A DNA stretch of 64,000 nt. It comes from Marinobacterium aestuarii (GTDB taxonomy: Bacteria; Pseudomonadota; Gammaproteobacteria; Pseudomonadales; Balneatricaceae). The notes under the pieces are model-generated. The model saw only the letters and a list, made by a program, of their open reading frames with translations. It was not told the DNA's origin and made no database searches. The DNA lies in the NCBI RefSeq assembly GCF_001651805.1, contig NZ_CP015839.1, forward strand, positions 3,472,001 to 3,536,000, read 5' to 3'. Positions 17,439 through 25,891 of this stretch are shown here, piece by piece. The first letter of the stretch is position 1. Every line of letters starts with the position of its first letter. A program made the position numbers and the translations under genes.

Positions 17439-18698
17439 TCATATACGAATAGTCATGCCATCGGCCAGCGAATAGCGGTATGCCCGCCAGCCCGGAATCA
17501 GGCCCGTGAGTATACCGGCTGCCTGCACCAGTGCGAGGAAAATCCATTGCCGGGCGCTGGGCAGCGACAGGTCCAGCTGCAGCCCGAGCCACTGGGCAAA
17601 CAGCGGCTGGCTCAGCGCAATACCCAGATACAGCAGCGCCATGCCCAGCACCGATCCCAGCAGCGTCAGCAAGGTCGCCTCGAAGGTCAGCAGCGACAAC
17701 AGCTGCCAGGGGCGCGCCCCCAGGGATCGCAAAATGGCGATCTCGCGCCGACGCTCATTCAGGCTCCCCAGCAGTACCGTCAGCAGGCCGGCCAGGCCGC
17801 TGAACACCACGGCCACGGAAATCACCAACAGCGCCTGCTCGGCCACACCCATCAGACTCCAGAGTTCGGCCAGCGCCACCCCGGGCAGGATCGCCTGCAG
17901 CGGCTCCTTGCGGTAATTATTGATCGAGCGCTGCAGCGCGAAGGTCGACATTCTGGACTTGAGCCCCACCATAAAGGCCGTGAGCTCGGTGGGTGTCAGG
18001 TCCTGCTCACGGGCGTCCTCGGCGGACACCGTCTGCCCCGGCAGTTTGACACCCGCCTGCCAGTCCAGATGAATCGCCTGGATCGCCTGCGGGCTGACCA
18101 TCAGGGTACGGTCTATGGGGGTTGCGGTGGGCGCCAGAATACCGACAACGCGAAACGGCTTGTCGTCATGTTTCACGAAGCTGGTATTGCCCATGCCATG
18201 GGCGATCACGACTTCCTGGCCCAGCTGATAGCCCAGTTCACGCGCCACCTGGGCCCCGAGCACGACCTCGAACAGGTCGTCAAACGACTGACCGGCACTG
18301 AAGGCAAGGCTACGGTCACGGGCGTAGCGGTAATGACGAAAGTAATCGCCGTTGGTCCCGAGTACGCGAAAGCCGCGGTGCGAATCGCCCAGCAGCAGCG
18401 GAATGGTCCATTCCACCTGCGGATGTGCCGCTATGCTGCGGTAGCTGTCCCAGCCGACATTGTTGCTGGCATTGCCGATATGAAACACCGAATAGAGCAG
18501 CAGCTGCGTCTGCCCGGTGCGCGCCCCCACAATCAGGTCGGTTCCGGACAGGGTATTGGCAAAACTGGTGCGCGTCTCGGTGCGAATCTGCTCTACGCCG
18601 ATCAGCAACATCACGCTGATGGCGATCGTCAGCACCGTCAGGGCCGCACTGCCAGCACGGTTTCTGAGGCTTTTCAGCGCCAGGGACAACATCGCCAT
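17439..18698 (-). CDS. ABC transporter permease, FtsX/MacB type, of the Zrg-like zinc system
   Basis: 419 residues. Layout typical of the MacB/FtsX permease family: one N-terminal membrane helix (AALTVLTIAISVMLLIGV, ~18-35), a ~220-residue periplasmic domain, and three C-terminal helices (~275, ~320 and ~375). Its ATG shares one base with the ATPase stop (TGATG), so the two are co-translated. Family members usually work in mechanotransmission or lipoprotein handling rather than classical import; here the neighbouring His-rich ZrgA-like protein and a Zur-type site indicate zinc. Inner membrane. Confidence 0.88.
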   Translation of the reverse strand: MAMLSLALKSLRNRAGSAALTVLTIAISVMLLIGVEQIRTETRTSFANTLSGTDLIVGARTGQTQLLLYSVFHIGNASNNVGWDSYRSIAAHPQVEWTIPLLLGDSHRGFRVLGTNGDYFRHYRYARDRSLAFSAGQSFDDLFEVVLGAQVARELGYQLGQEVVIAHGMGNTSFVKHDDKPFRVVGILAPTATPIDRTLMVSPQAIQAIHLDWQAGVKLPGQTVSAEDAREQDLTPTELTAFMVGLKSRMSTFALQRSINNYRKEPLQAILPGVALAELWSLMGVAEQALLVISVAVVFSGLAGLLTVLLGSLNERRREIAILRSLGARPWQLLSLLTFEATLLTLLGSVLGMALLYLGIALSQPLFAQWLGLQLDLSLPSARQWIFLALVQAAGILTGLIPGWRAYRYSLADGMTIRI

Positions 18699-19399
18699 CA
18701 GAGGGCCTCCCGCGGGTGCACTGTTTCCAGCACCAGGGTGCGATCAAAACGCGGCGCCAGGGCCGCATCGTGACTGACAAAGAGCAGCGTGGTGCCCTGC
18801 CCGGCGCACTCCTGCAACAGCAGGTCGACAAAGGCATCCCGGCTGTGGGCATCCAGTGCCGAGGTCGGCTCATCGGCGATGATGATTTCAGGCCCACCCA
18901 TGAGCGCCCGCGCCGCAGCCACCCGCTGTTGCTGCCCGATAGACAACTGCGATACCTGGCGGCCCCAGAGCTCCGGTTGCGTCAGTTGCAGGCGCTGCAG
19001 CAGCCGCACCGCTTCGTCCTCCAGCGATGGCGCCCGCGCCAGTACCCGCTGCCGGCGCACGCTGGAGAAATGACAGGGCAGCAGCACATTTTCCAGCACC
19101 GACAGATAGGGCAGCAGATTAAACAGCTGAAAGATCACGCCCAGATGATCGGCGCGAAAGCGATCACGGGCCGCAGCCCCCAGCTCCTGCATCGACTGGC
19201 CCAGCAGCCGGATCTGCCCCCGGTTTGGCACCACAATGCCCCCCATCAGGCTCAGCAGCGTACTCTTGCCACTGCCGGAGCGCCCCTGCACGAACAGCCT
19301 CTCGCCGCGCTGCACGGTAAGCTCGGCAATATCGAGCACATCCGTGCCCTGGCGCCAGGCAAAGCCAAGGCGGTCAATTTCAATCGCGGGTGATTGCAC
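18698..19399 (-). CDS. ABC transporter ATPase of the Zrg-like zinc system
   Basis: 233 residues, LolD/MacB-type ATPase. Walker A GRSGSGKST (39-47), signature LSIGQQQRVAAARAL and Walker B IIIADEPTSALD are intact, and SHD completes the switch. GTG start at 19399 sharing a base with the upstream TAG stop (TAGTG). It energises the permease encoded directly downstream. The operon order ZrgA-ATPase-permease-DUF3299-gate protein points to zinc acquisition. Confidence 0.92.
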   Translation of the reverse strand: MQSPAIEIDRLGFAWRQGTDVLDIAELTVQRGERLFVQGRSGSGKSTLLSLMGGIVVPNRGQIRLLGQSMQELGAAARDRFRADHLGVIFQLFNLLPYLSVLENVLLPCHFSSVRRQRVLARAPSLEDEAVRLLQRLQLTQPELWGRQVSQLSIGQQQRVAAARALMGGPEIIIADEPTSALDAHSRDAFVDLLLQECAGQGTTLLFVSHDAALAPRFDRTLVLETVHPREAL

Positions 19400-20085
19400 T
19401 AGCGCAGTCCGATGTCGGTATTGTGGGAATCCAGTGTCAGCGCCCGCTGGCCATCCGCTGTAATCATGCGGACATCCAGGGTTTCAAGGCCGGGAAAGCG
19501 GGCAAAAAATGCGAGGCTGATGCTCGTCAGTTTTTCCGGCGCCGTGCAGTGAAACGCGTAGCTGACCTCAAAATCGGTGTGCGCTCGCCCAGCTTCACCC
19601 TGCCCTTCGGGCTCATGTGCGTGTGTGTCGTCGTGGCCGTGCTCATCTTCGCGGACATGTTCCTCTGCGTGATCATGCTCCGCAGCTTCGGACCGCCCTC
19701 CTATATCCAGTAGCGCCTGCTTTACCTCGGCATGTCTGAGCGTGCAACCCGCTGCCGCGTCAAGCTTGATCATCTGCTCTGCCTGGTGCAGACCTTCGAG
19801 CGCTGTTTCCACCGCCAGACGCTCAGGAGCGCTGCGGGCGCGGTGCTCAAAGCCCACCAGGTTCATGGCCGGTGAGTACAATTGCAACATAAGCGCGGCC
19901 CCATCCAGCACCAGGTCCAGCTGCGCAGCGCCATGGGCATGACCGTCGTACTGCTGTTCAAACCCCGCCGCATGACTCACACTCGTGCCGTCTGCCGCGC
20001 TCACAGCCATGCTCGGCACAAGTCCCGCAACAGCCGCCGCCATGACAAACCCCAGCCTTGTCCGTATCCCGTTTTTCCTGTTCAT
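19399..20085 (-). CDS. zrgA: ZrgA-like zinc-binding protein (DUF2796)
   Basis: 228 residues from ATG 20085 (MNRKNGIR), which places a signal peptide (~9-32) directly at the N-terminus. The mature N-terminus has the family motif YDGHAHGAAQLDLVLDG. The middle carries a His/Asp/Glu-rich stretch (EHDHAEEHVREDEHGHDDTHAHE region, about 128-150), a likely zinc-loading site, followed by the DFEVSYAFHCTAPEKL motif. DUF2796 is the ZrgA family, part of a second zinc uptake system in Vibrio cholerae (established). First gene of a five-gene operon, with a Zur-type palindrome 64-78 bases upstream of the start. Confidence 0.88.
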   Translation of the reverse strand: MNRKNGIRTRLGFVMAAAVAGLVPSMAVSAADGTSVSHAAGFEQQYDGHAHGAAQLDLVLDGAALMLQLYSPAMNLVGFEHRARSAPERLAVETALEGLHQAEQMIKLDAAAGCTLRHAEVKQALLDIGGRSEAAEHDHAEEHVREDEHGHDDTHAHEPEGQGEAGRAHTDFEVSYAFHCTAPEKLTSISLAFFARFPGLETLDVRMITADGQRALTLDSHNTDIGLR

Positions 20086-20148
20086 CTGTATATCCGATTC
20101 CAGCCCGTCTCCGGTCGCCACGGCAAACCGGTGTTAAATTTCGACAAA

Positions 20149-20163
20149 TGTTACGATATAACA
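20149..20163. promoter_or_regulatory. Zur-type operator upstream of zrgA
   Basis: TGTTACGATATAACA within AAATGTTACGATATAACAAA closely fits the gammaproteobacterial Zur consensus (AAATGTTATA-N-TATAACATTT). It lies upstream of zrgA and about 110 bases from ycjX on the other strand, so repression of zrgA by zinc-loaded Zur is likely. Confidence 0.7.
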
Positions 20164-20271
20164 AAACAATAATCTAGCCGGCATACGCCTGTACCCCAGA
20201 CGCCGCCGGTGGCAGTATTAGGCCCTGACAGACTCCACTCCAACCGCGCCTTGCAGGAAGCTTCCGCCACC

Positions 20272-21705
20272 ATGTCGAACGCCTTTATCCGCCGCACTCG
20301 CGCGCGCAGCGAGCAGCTCAGCCGCCAGGCCGGCATCCAGCTGGACCGCCTGCGCGATCGGCGCCTGTGTATTGGCGTTACCGGCCTGAGTCGCAGTGGC
20401 AAGTCCACCTTTATCACCAGCCTGGCCAATCAGCTGCTGCAGCACAAAAACGCCAGTTTACCGGGGTTTTCACCGGTACTGAGCGGCCAGCTGATAGATG
20501 TGCGCCTGCATCCGCTCGAAACAGAAGGCCTGGCCACCTTCCCGTATCAGGGCGGCTGGGATCGGCTCTGCAGCCAGCCCCCGGCCTGGCCCGAGCCCAC
20601 CCGCGACACCAGTGGCTGCCTGCTGGAACTGCGCCTGAAACAAAAGGCCGGACGCCTGAATCCCTTCGCCCGGGATCATTTTTCCCTCTGGCTCGAAATA
20701 CGCGACTATCCCGGCGAGTGGCTGCTGGACCTGCCCCTGCGCGAACTCAGCTTTCGCGACTGGAGCCTGGAATGCGCCCACTTATATGCACAGGAACCCC
20801 GTGCGTCTCTGGCGCCACAGCTGCTCGCCGCACTGGCAAAACTGGATCCGCTGGCCGATATGATCCCGGCACAGCTGGAAAAGTTGCAACGGGATTTTTG
20901 CGCCTTTCTCGGCGCCTGCAAGGAACAGGGGCTAAGCCAGCTGCAACCGGGGCGTTTTCTGTTGCCAGGGCGCGATGATGACCCGCAGCTGCTGGCATTT
21001 GTGCCCGCGCTCAACCTGACAGACCTGAGTGACGAGCAACTCAAAGGCGCGAGCAAAACGAGCTGGTACGCCATGCTGCGAAAAGGCTATCAACGCTATG
21101 TCAGTGAACTGGTCGAGCCCTTCTACAAGCACTTTTTCAGCCGCATCGACCGCCAGCTGGTGCTGGTCGACGTGGTGCAGGCGCTCAATGGCGGGCCGGC
21201 CCACATCGATGACATGCGCGCCGCCCTGACCCGCATCACCGACAGCTTTCATTACGGCCAGCAGAGCCGCCTGCTGCAACTCTTTCGCCCCCGCATCGAC
21301 CGCGTACTCTATGCCGCGACCAAGATTGACCAGGTCATCTCGGATGATCACGAGGCGGTGCGCAGCTTTCTGGCAAGTCTGGTCAGCGACGCCTATCGCC
21401 ACGCCGAATACGACGGCATAGCGCCATCCTGCGAGGCCACCTCGGCGGTGCGCTGTTCCCGTGAAGTGGATGCCGGCGGCGATCGCGCCATTTCGGGTCT
21501 GAATGCGCAGGGCCAGCCCATCGGCTATGTACATCCGCGCTTTCCGAGCCGCCTGCCTGAGCCCGAGCACTGGCAGCAACTGATGGACTGGCGCATTCCT
21601 GCACTGCAGCCCCCGGTCGGCCTGTCTGCACGTAACGGCGATGCCATTCCCCATATACGCCTGGATACCGTGCTTAATCTGTTATTGGGAGACAAATGCC
21701 TGTGA
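20272..21705 (+). CDS. ycjX: YcjX family P-loop NTPase
   Basis: 477 residues from ATG 20272 (AGGAAG upstream). Clear similarity to E. coli YcjX: LCIGVTGLSRSGKSTFITSLANQLL with Walker A lysine at residue 44, LEIRDYPGEWLLDLPL (~142-157), QPGRFLLPG, RIDRQLVLVDVVQALNGGP, SFHYGQQSRL and the C-terminal IPHIRLDTVLNLLLGDK. A GTPase/ATPase linked to the phage-shock (psp) neighbourhood in enterobacteria; its cellular role is unsettled. Its end overlaps ycjF by 10 bases, so they form an operon. Confidence 0.95.
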   Translation: MSNAFIRRTRARSEQLSRQAGIQLDRLRDRRLCIGVTGLSRSGKSTFITSLANQLLQHKNASLPGFSPVLSGQLIDVRLHPLETEGLATFPYQGGWDRLCSQPPAWPEPTRDTSGCLLELRLKQKAGRLNPFARDHFSLWLEIRDYPGEWLLDLPLRELSFRDWSLECAHLYAQEPRASLAPQLLAALAKLDPLADMIPAQLEKLQRDFCAFLGACKEQGLSQLQPGRFLLPGRDDDPQLLAFVPALNLTDLSDEQLKGASKTSWYAMLRKGYQRYVSELVEPFYKHFFSRIDRQLVLVDVVQALNGGPAHIDDMRAALTRITDSFHYGQQSRLLQLFRPRIDRVLYAATKIDQVISDDHEAVRSFLASLVSDAYRHAEYDGIAPSCEATSAVRCSREVDAGGDRAISGLNAQGQPIGYVHPRFPSRLPEPEHWQQLMDWRIPALQPPVGLSARNGDAIPHIRLDTVLNLLLGDKCL

Positions 21706-22781
21706 ACCGCAACTCCGATAGCCCAGAGGCCCGCGCGGCCCGACAGTTTCAGCCAGAGAACCCCTCAGCTGAGCCCGAAGCGCCGCCGCGCCGCGCGCGG
21801 CAGTTCGTCCCCGAGGCAGAGGCCCAGCTCGACGCCGTTCCCAGCGCCATTACCGCAACCGAAACCCGCGACGGCGCGCCTGATTTTGCGCAACTGCAGC
21901 TCGAGCGCATACCGGTACGCGGCCTGCGTGCCCTGGGGCTCGGCCTGCTGGCACTGGTACTGGTCATCGCCGGCGCCGAACTGATACAGCTGTTCAGTGC
22001 TGCGCGTGAGGCCCACTGGCTCATCGCCACCGCACTGGGCGCACTGATGGCTGGCGTGGGACTGCTGGCACTGCGTTCGCTGTTCTCCTTCCTGGGCGCA
22101 CGCAGGAGCCTGGATCGACTCAACGGCCTGCGCCAGCTGGCTGATCGGCTGTCGGGGCGACGCAGTAACGGCCGCAGCAAGGCGCTGTTGCAGTCGATGC
22201 AAGGCTTCTACAGCAACAAGCCCCAGGCCGCCCTGCTCGACAAGGCTCTGACAACACTGCCGGATTACAGCGATGACGTCGAAGCCCTGAGGCACCTGGA
22301 TCAGCACTTTGTGCAAAAGCTCGACCAGAGCGCCATGCAGATAGTCTCGCGCTACAGCGCCCAGACCGGCGCCGCCGTTGCGATCAGCCCCTGGGCTGCG
22401 CTCGATATGCTGCTGGCACTGTGGCGCAGTATCAGCATGATTGACGCCATCGCCCAGGTATACGGCGTGGCGCCTTCCCTGCCCACTCGACTCAAACTGC
22501 TGCGCCAGGTGCTGCAGCAGCTCAGTTTTGTCGGCGCCAGCGAAATCACCATTGATCAGCTATCGGGGGATCTGGGCGGTGCCGCTCTGACCGGCGTTGT
22601 CAGCGCCCGGGCAGGTCAGGGCCTTGGCGCGGGCATACTCTCGGCGAGACTGGGGCTGGCCGCCATGCGAGCGCTGCGCCCATTGCCCTTTGCCCCGGAC
22701 CAGCAACCGGGTCTGCGCACTCTGCTGCGCCCATTGATCGAGCGACTAAAGCAACGCTTTACGGGCACGAAAGGCAGCTAA
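21696..22781 (+). CDS. ycjF: YcjF family membrane protein (TIGR01620/DUF697)
   Basis: 361 residues. Residues 1-60 are acidic, Pro/Ala-rich and likely cytosolic. Two membrane helices (GLRALGLGLLALVLVIAGAEL ~74-94 and LIATALGALMAGVGLLALRSL ~110-130) are followed by a soluble DUF697-like domain with VAISPWAALDMLLALWRSISMIDAIAQVYG (~229-258) and a C-terminal GLGAGILSARLGLAAM helix. This is the YcjF layout, and it directly follows ycjX as in E. coli. Likely the membrane partner of the NTPase. A copy of a dispersed repeat end begins two bases after the stop. Confidence 0.93.
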   Translation: MPVNRNSDSPEARAARQFQPENPSAEPEAPPRRARQFVPEAEAQLDAVPSAITATETRDGAPDFAQLQLERIPVRGLRALGLGLLALVLVIAGAELIQLFSAAREAHWLIATALGALMAGVGLLALRSLFSFLGARRSLDRLNGLRQLADRLSGRRSNGRSKALLQSMQGFYSNKPQAALLDKALTTLPDYSDDVEALRHLDQHFVQKLDQSAMQIVSRYSAQTGAAVAISPWAALDMLLALWRSISMIDAIAQVYGVAPSLPTRLKLLRQVLQQLSFVGASEITIDQLSGDLGGAALTGVVSARAGQGLGAGILSARLGLAAMRALRPLPFAPDQQPGLRTLLRPLIERLKQRFTGTKGS

Positions 22782-22782
22782 G

Positions 22783-22803
22783 AGGCTGTCGGGCTTGGCC
22801 GGG
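22783..22803. repeat. Solo end of the dispersed repeat found at 4401-4826
   Basis: AGGCTGTCGGGCTTGGCCGGG matches 18 of 21 bases of the reverse complement of 4805-4824 plus one flanking base. No second end is recognisable before the next gene, so this is a remnant or independent short repeat. Confidence 0.5.
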
Positions 22804-22882
22804 TAGGCTGGAATGAGCCTGCACATTCCGACAACCATCGCACAGCGATAGCGCTCGTCGCTTTGGATAAAAGCCGGCGACC

Positions 22883-23158
22883 TCAGCCGGCAATCAGCTC
22901 CAGCTTGCGCTTGCGGGCCATGCGCTTGATCTGCCACTCCCGGCGCTGCGCTTCGGCACGCCCTTCAAGCTGTTCATGCCAGAGCAGTTCTACCGGGCGA
23001 CGGGCACGGGTGTAGCGCGCCCCGAGGCGATTATCGCCATTGTGCTCACGCAGACGACGCTGCGGATCCGTGGTTACACCTGTATAGAGGCTGCCATCGG
23101 CACAGGCCAGAATATAGACAAACCAGCACGACTCGCTCAAGACAGCATCCCCTTTCAT
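22883..23158 (-). CDS. GIY-YIG endonuclease domain protein
   Basis: 91 residues from the ATG at 23158; a GTG at 23191 is less likely. A single GIY-YIG domain of the UvrC-like small type (YhbQ family): WFVYILACADGSLYTGVTTD (~12-31) supplies the two Tyr motifs, RRLREHN follows with Arg and His, then ARYTRARRPVELLWHEQLEGRAEAQRREWQIKRM with the catalytic Glu. The C-terminus is Lys/Arg-rich. Cellular target unknown. Divergent from trmN6. Confidence 0.92.
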   Translation of the reverse strand: MKGDAVLSESCWFVYILACADGSLYTGVTTDPQRRLREHNGDNRLGARYTRARRPVELLWHEQLEGRAEAQRREWQIKRMARKRKLELIAG

Positions 23159-23271
23159 TGGCAGCTGCCATTGTTGTGAAATCGTCGGCACTATTCAAGC
23201 CAGCGCCTGCCCAGCAGCCCGCGAATGAATTATCATGCCCGCTCCCCCGGCAGAACCCCCACAGGACACCC

Positions 23272-24015
23272 ATGGCCCGCCGTCGCAACAGCTATTTTCA
23301 GTGCCGTGAATTTCGTATTGAACAGGCCAACTGCGCCATGAAGGTCACGACAGACGCCAGCCTGCTGGGCGCCTGGGCACCGCTGGAACGGGCGCGGCGG
23401 CTGCTGGATATTGGCACAGGGACCGGCCTGCTTGCCCTCTTCGCCGCCCAGCGTTGCCAGGCACAGATCCATGCCATCGAACTGGACCCCGCGGCCGCGC
23501 AGGAGGCACGCGTTAACTTCGCAGCCTCCCCCTGGTCCGATCGGCTGCACCTGAGGGAAGCGGACATCCGCAGCCTGCCCGCGAGCCAGGACTACGATGC
23601 CATCCTCTGCAATCCGCCCTTTTTCAGCGACTCCACCCGCAACAGTTGTGAGCGCCTGGCCCAGGCTCGCCACAATGACGCTCTGCCACTGGCCGACCTG
23701 ATACAGGCCATCGACGGCTTGCTGAGCAAGGATGGCCGCGCCTGGCTCCTGCTGCCCCTGCCCGAATGCGAGCTGCTGATAGCGGCACTGCCTGCAACGC
23801 AGCTCCACCCAAGACACAGGCTCTGGGTCAGTTCCTGCACGGGAGACAGCCCGCACCGGGTGATACTGCAGCTGGAAAAACAGCCAGGCCCCTGCACCGC
23901 GCAGCAACTAACCCTCTATACCGAACATCCGCTGCACAGCCCTGAGGCGGCCAGGCTGTTCGAACCCTATTACACCCACTTGCGGCGTGCGGATGCTGGC
24001 GACCAGAACAAATAA
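23272..24015 (+). CDS. trmN: tRNA1(Val) (adenine-37-N6)-methyltransferase TrmN6
   Basis: 247 residues from ATG 23272 (AGGA upstream). SAM-dependent Rossmann methyltransferase: motif I LLDIGTGTGLLALFAAQR (~44-61), HAIELDP (~67-73) and the N6-adenine motif NPPFF (114-118). The N-terminal FQCREFRIEQANCAMKVTTDASLLGAWAPL is the TrmN6/YfiC signature and distinguishes it from PrmC or RsmC. Modifies A37 of tRNA-Val1. Single gene divergent from the GIY-YIG gene. Confidence 0.95.
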   Translation: MARRRNSYFQCREFRIEQANCAMKVTTDASLLGAWAPLERARRLLDIGTGTGLLALFAAQRCQAQIHAIELDPAAAQEARVNFAASPWSDRLHLREADIRSLPASQDYDAILCNPPFFSDSTRNSCERLAQARHNDALPLADLIQAIDGLLSKDGRAWLLLPLPECELLIAALPATQLHPRHRLWVSSCTGDSPHRVILQLEKQPGPCTAQQLTLYTEHPLHSPEAARLFEPYYTHLRRADAGDQNK

Positions 24016-24179
24016 AAACCAATTAAAAGCATATTAATAATAAATACGTGCATTAAATTAGAAAAAGCTGCACTCTTTTGCCCTCACGCAACTCTATAAT
24101 GACACACAACACTCAATACCGAGCGCGCCTTGCGTCAGCAACGACAGCGAGACCCAGCACCGCTGCCCCCGGAGACAGC

Positions 24180-24665
24180 ATGTCAGTACACAAGTTGGAT
24201 CGCACCGATCGCAGAATTCTCGAACTGCTGCAGCAGGATGCACGTCTGTCGGTGGCCGACATTGCCGAGCAGGTCGGCCTGTCGGCGACGCCCTGCAGCC
24301 GACGCATCAAGCGCCTGGAAGACAGCGGCTATGTGGCGCGTCAGGTCGTTATTCTGGACCCGGCCAAAATTGGCCTGCCCATGACGGTGCTGGTGCATAT
24401 ATCGCTGGAAGCCCAGACACAGGAAAAACTGCGCAGTTTTGAAGCCACCGTCAGCGAACTGGCGGAAGTGATGGAGTGCTACCTAATTACCGGCAGCACG
24501 GCGGACTATGTTCTCAAGGTGGTGGTACCGGACCTGGATCACTATCAGCAATTGCTGCTGAATGAACTGACTGCGATTGCCGGTGTGCGGTCGATCATTT
24601 CGAATTTCGTGCTGCGCCAGCCCGTGGATCGTACGGCCTATTCACTCGATCACCTCGCCCGATAG
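24180..24665 (+). CDS. Lrp/AsnC family transcriptional regulator
   Basis: 161 residues from ATG 24180, which has GGAG six bases upstream. N-terminal winged HTH (LDRTDRRILELLQQDARLSVADIAEQVGLSATPCSRRIKRLEDSGYV, ~5-51) and C-terminal RAM/AsnC effector domain (MECYLITGSTADYVLKVVVPDLDHY, ~101-125). Probably binds an amino acid; no divergent target is adjacent, so its regulon cannot be deduced. Upstream DNA is strikingly AT-rich (24010-24070), suggesting a promoter there. Confidence 0.93.
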   Translation: MSVHKLDRTDRRILELLQQDARLSVADIAEQVGLSATPCSRRIKRLEDSGYVARQVVILDPAKIGLPMTVLVHISLEAQTQEKLRSFEATVSELAEVMECYLITGSTADYVLKVVVPDLDHYQQLLLNELTAIAGVRSIISNFVLRQPVDRTAYSLDHLAR

Positions 24666-24729
24666 CAGCAGGACGTCACGCGCCCAAGTGGCGGATGGCG
24701 GGCAACGGCCTGCTGGGCAACGCGAAAAA

Positions 24730-25119
24730 TCAGAGTTCGTCGATCTGGCGTTTCAGGTCTTCAATCTTGCGGGCAACAACCTTTTCAAGGTGATCCAGCT
24801 CTTCGAGCAGCAATTCCTTGCGGTCCAGTGAACTCTTTTCCTGGGCCACCAGCTGATCCAGCTCGGCAACGGCGCGCAGGTAGTAGGGCGAGGATTCGGT
24901 TGTAGCACGGTAAGGTACCAGGCCGTCGCTGACCTTTACGTTCTTGTGCAGACGCTTGAATTTGAATTTCTTGCTCTTGGCAAACCACTCACCCTGATGG
25001 CGGTGGAAGTAGAGTTTCAGAATATCCACATCACCCTCTATGCGGGTGCTGTAACGCTCGATATCCTGAAAGTCTTCAACGCCCATGGCCGTCAAGGTCT
25101 CAAACTTCTTCGCGCGCAT
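24730..25119 (-). CDS. DUF3461 family protein
   Basis: 129 residues. The N-terminal FETLTAMGVEDFQDIERYSTRIEGDVDILKLYFHR stretch is the signature of DUF3461. The middle is basic (KSKKFKFKRLHKNVKV) and the C-terminal 45 residues are a predicted coiled coil (LVAQEKSSLDRKELLLEELDHLEKVVARKIEDLKRQI). Cytosolic. Function unknown; common in Pseudomonas-like and Oceanospirillales genomes. Confidence 0.9.
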   Translation of the reverse strand: MRAKKFETLTAMGVEDFQDIERYSTRIEGDVDILKLYFHRHQGEWFAKSKKFKFKRLHKNVKVSDGLVPYRATTESSPYYLRAVAELDQLVAQEKSSLDRKELLLEELDHLEKVVARKIEDLKRQIDEL

Positions 25120-25469
25120 ACTGTCCGAGGCTCCCGATCAGGCCCATGTAAAGTTGCCACCAGTATAATCCTTTTGAGCCACGGATTGCGCTCTTCCTGC
25201 AGCCCTTTGCATGGCGTTTTTCGCACCAAGCAGCAGTGCCGATATTGTCTATACTTTGCTCAGCTAGGCAGGGACATTTCGCTCCAGTACGCAACTGATT
25301 ATCCAATGCAGTTTCCCGGCTGCTTCTAGCCCGGTGCACTTGCGCCGACAGCGTTCTCAAAGTGTTACATCAAAAACACAGGATGTTCGATGCGAACACG
25401 ACCGGGACTGCGCGCGTCCCTAGACCGCCGGGTATTCCGACTTACTCAATTCGTTGACAGGGCCTTTAC
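25120..25469. other. Intergenic region, no gene seen
   Basis: No supported gene. It contains a perfect 15-base palindrome TGTTCG-ATG-CGAACA (25384-25398), 72 bases before the next start, which could be an operator; no regulator can be assigned. Confidence 0.4.
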
Positions 25470-25874
25470 ATGGACTGCAAAACTTCCGGACTCACCGCCA
25501 CCACTATTCTGCGCACCCTGGATACCCATCCCGGCGCCGAATGGGTAAACATTCCCTATCGCTGCCCGTTCAACAACACCCATTCCAGCCTGCCGTTGAT
25601 CTCCGATCGCATGGCTGAGCGCATCCGCTTTAACCTCCCCTTTGCCGCCAGCACCCTTGAAATTCGTGCTCTGGCGGCGCTCTGTGGCGGCAAACTGTAT
25701 CAGGACGATTTGGTGATGCTGCTCGGCGGAGACGAAGACGACAGCGAAGAGGCCATTGAAGCCCTGCATCAGCGTGGCCTCATTGCTCTTTGTGAAACCC
25801 ATCATGTGCGCCACTGGCTGCTAGCCATCCCGGCGTTCGAGCAACAACTGAGACGCGAACTGGACAGCGCTTGA
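25470..25874 (+). CDS. Hypothetical protein
   Basis: 134 residues; family not recognised. AGGG eight bases before the ATG and normal codon use support it as real. No signal peptide or membrane segment. Features: VNIPYRCPFNNTHSSLPLISDRMAERIRFNLPF (~26-58), which has one Cys, and an acidic GGDEDDSEEAIEAL stretch (~90-103) before a helical C-terminus. The C-terminal half could be a winged-helix-like fold, but I would not assign it. Convergent with the DUF1285 gene. Confidence 0.6.
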   Translation: MDCKTSGLTATTILRTLDTHPGAEWVNIPYRCPFNNTHSSLPLISDRMAERIRFNLPFAASTLEIRALAALCGGKLYQDDLVMLLGGDEDDSEEAIEALHQRGLIALCETHHVRHWLLAIPAFEQQLRRELDSA

Positions 25875-25891
25875 TGGTTGGCAGCCTCCTG

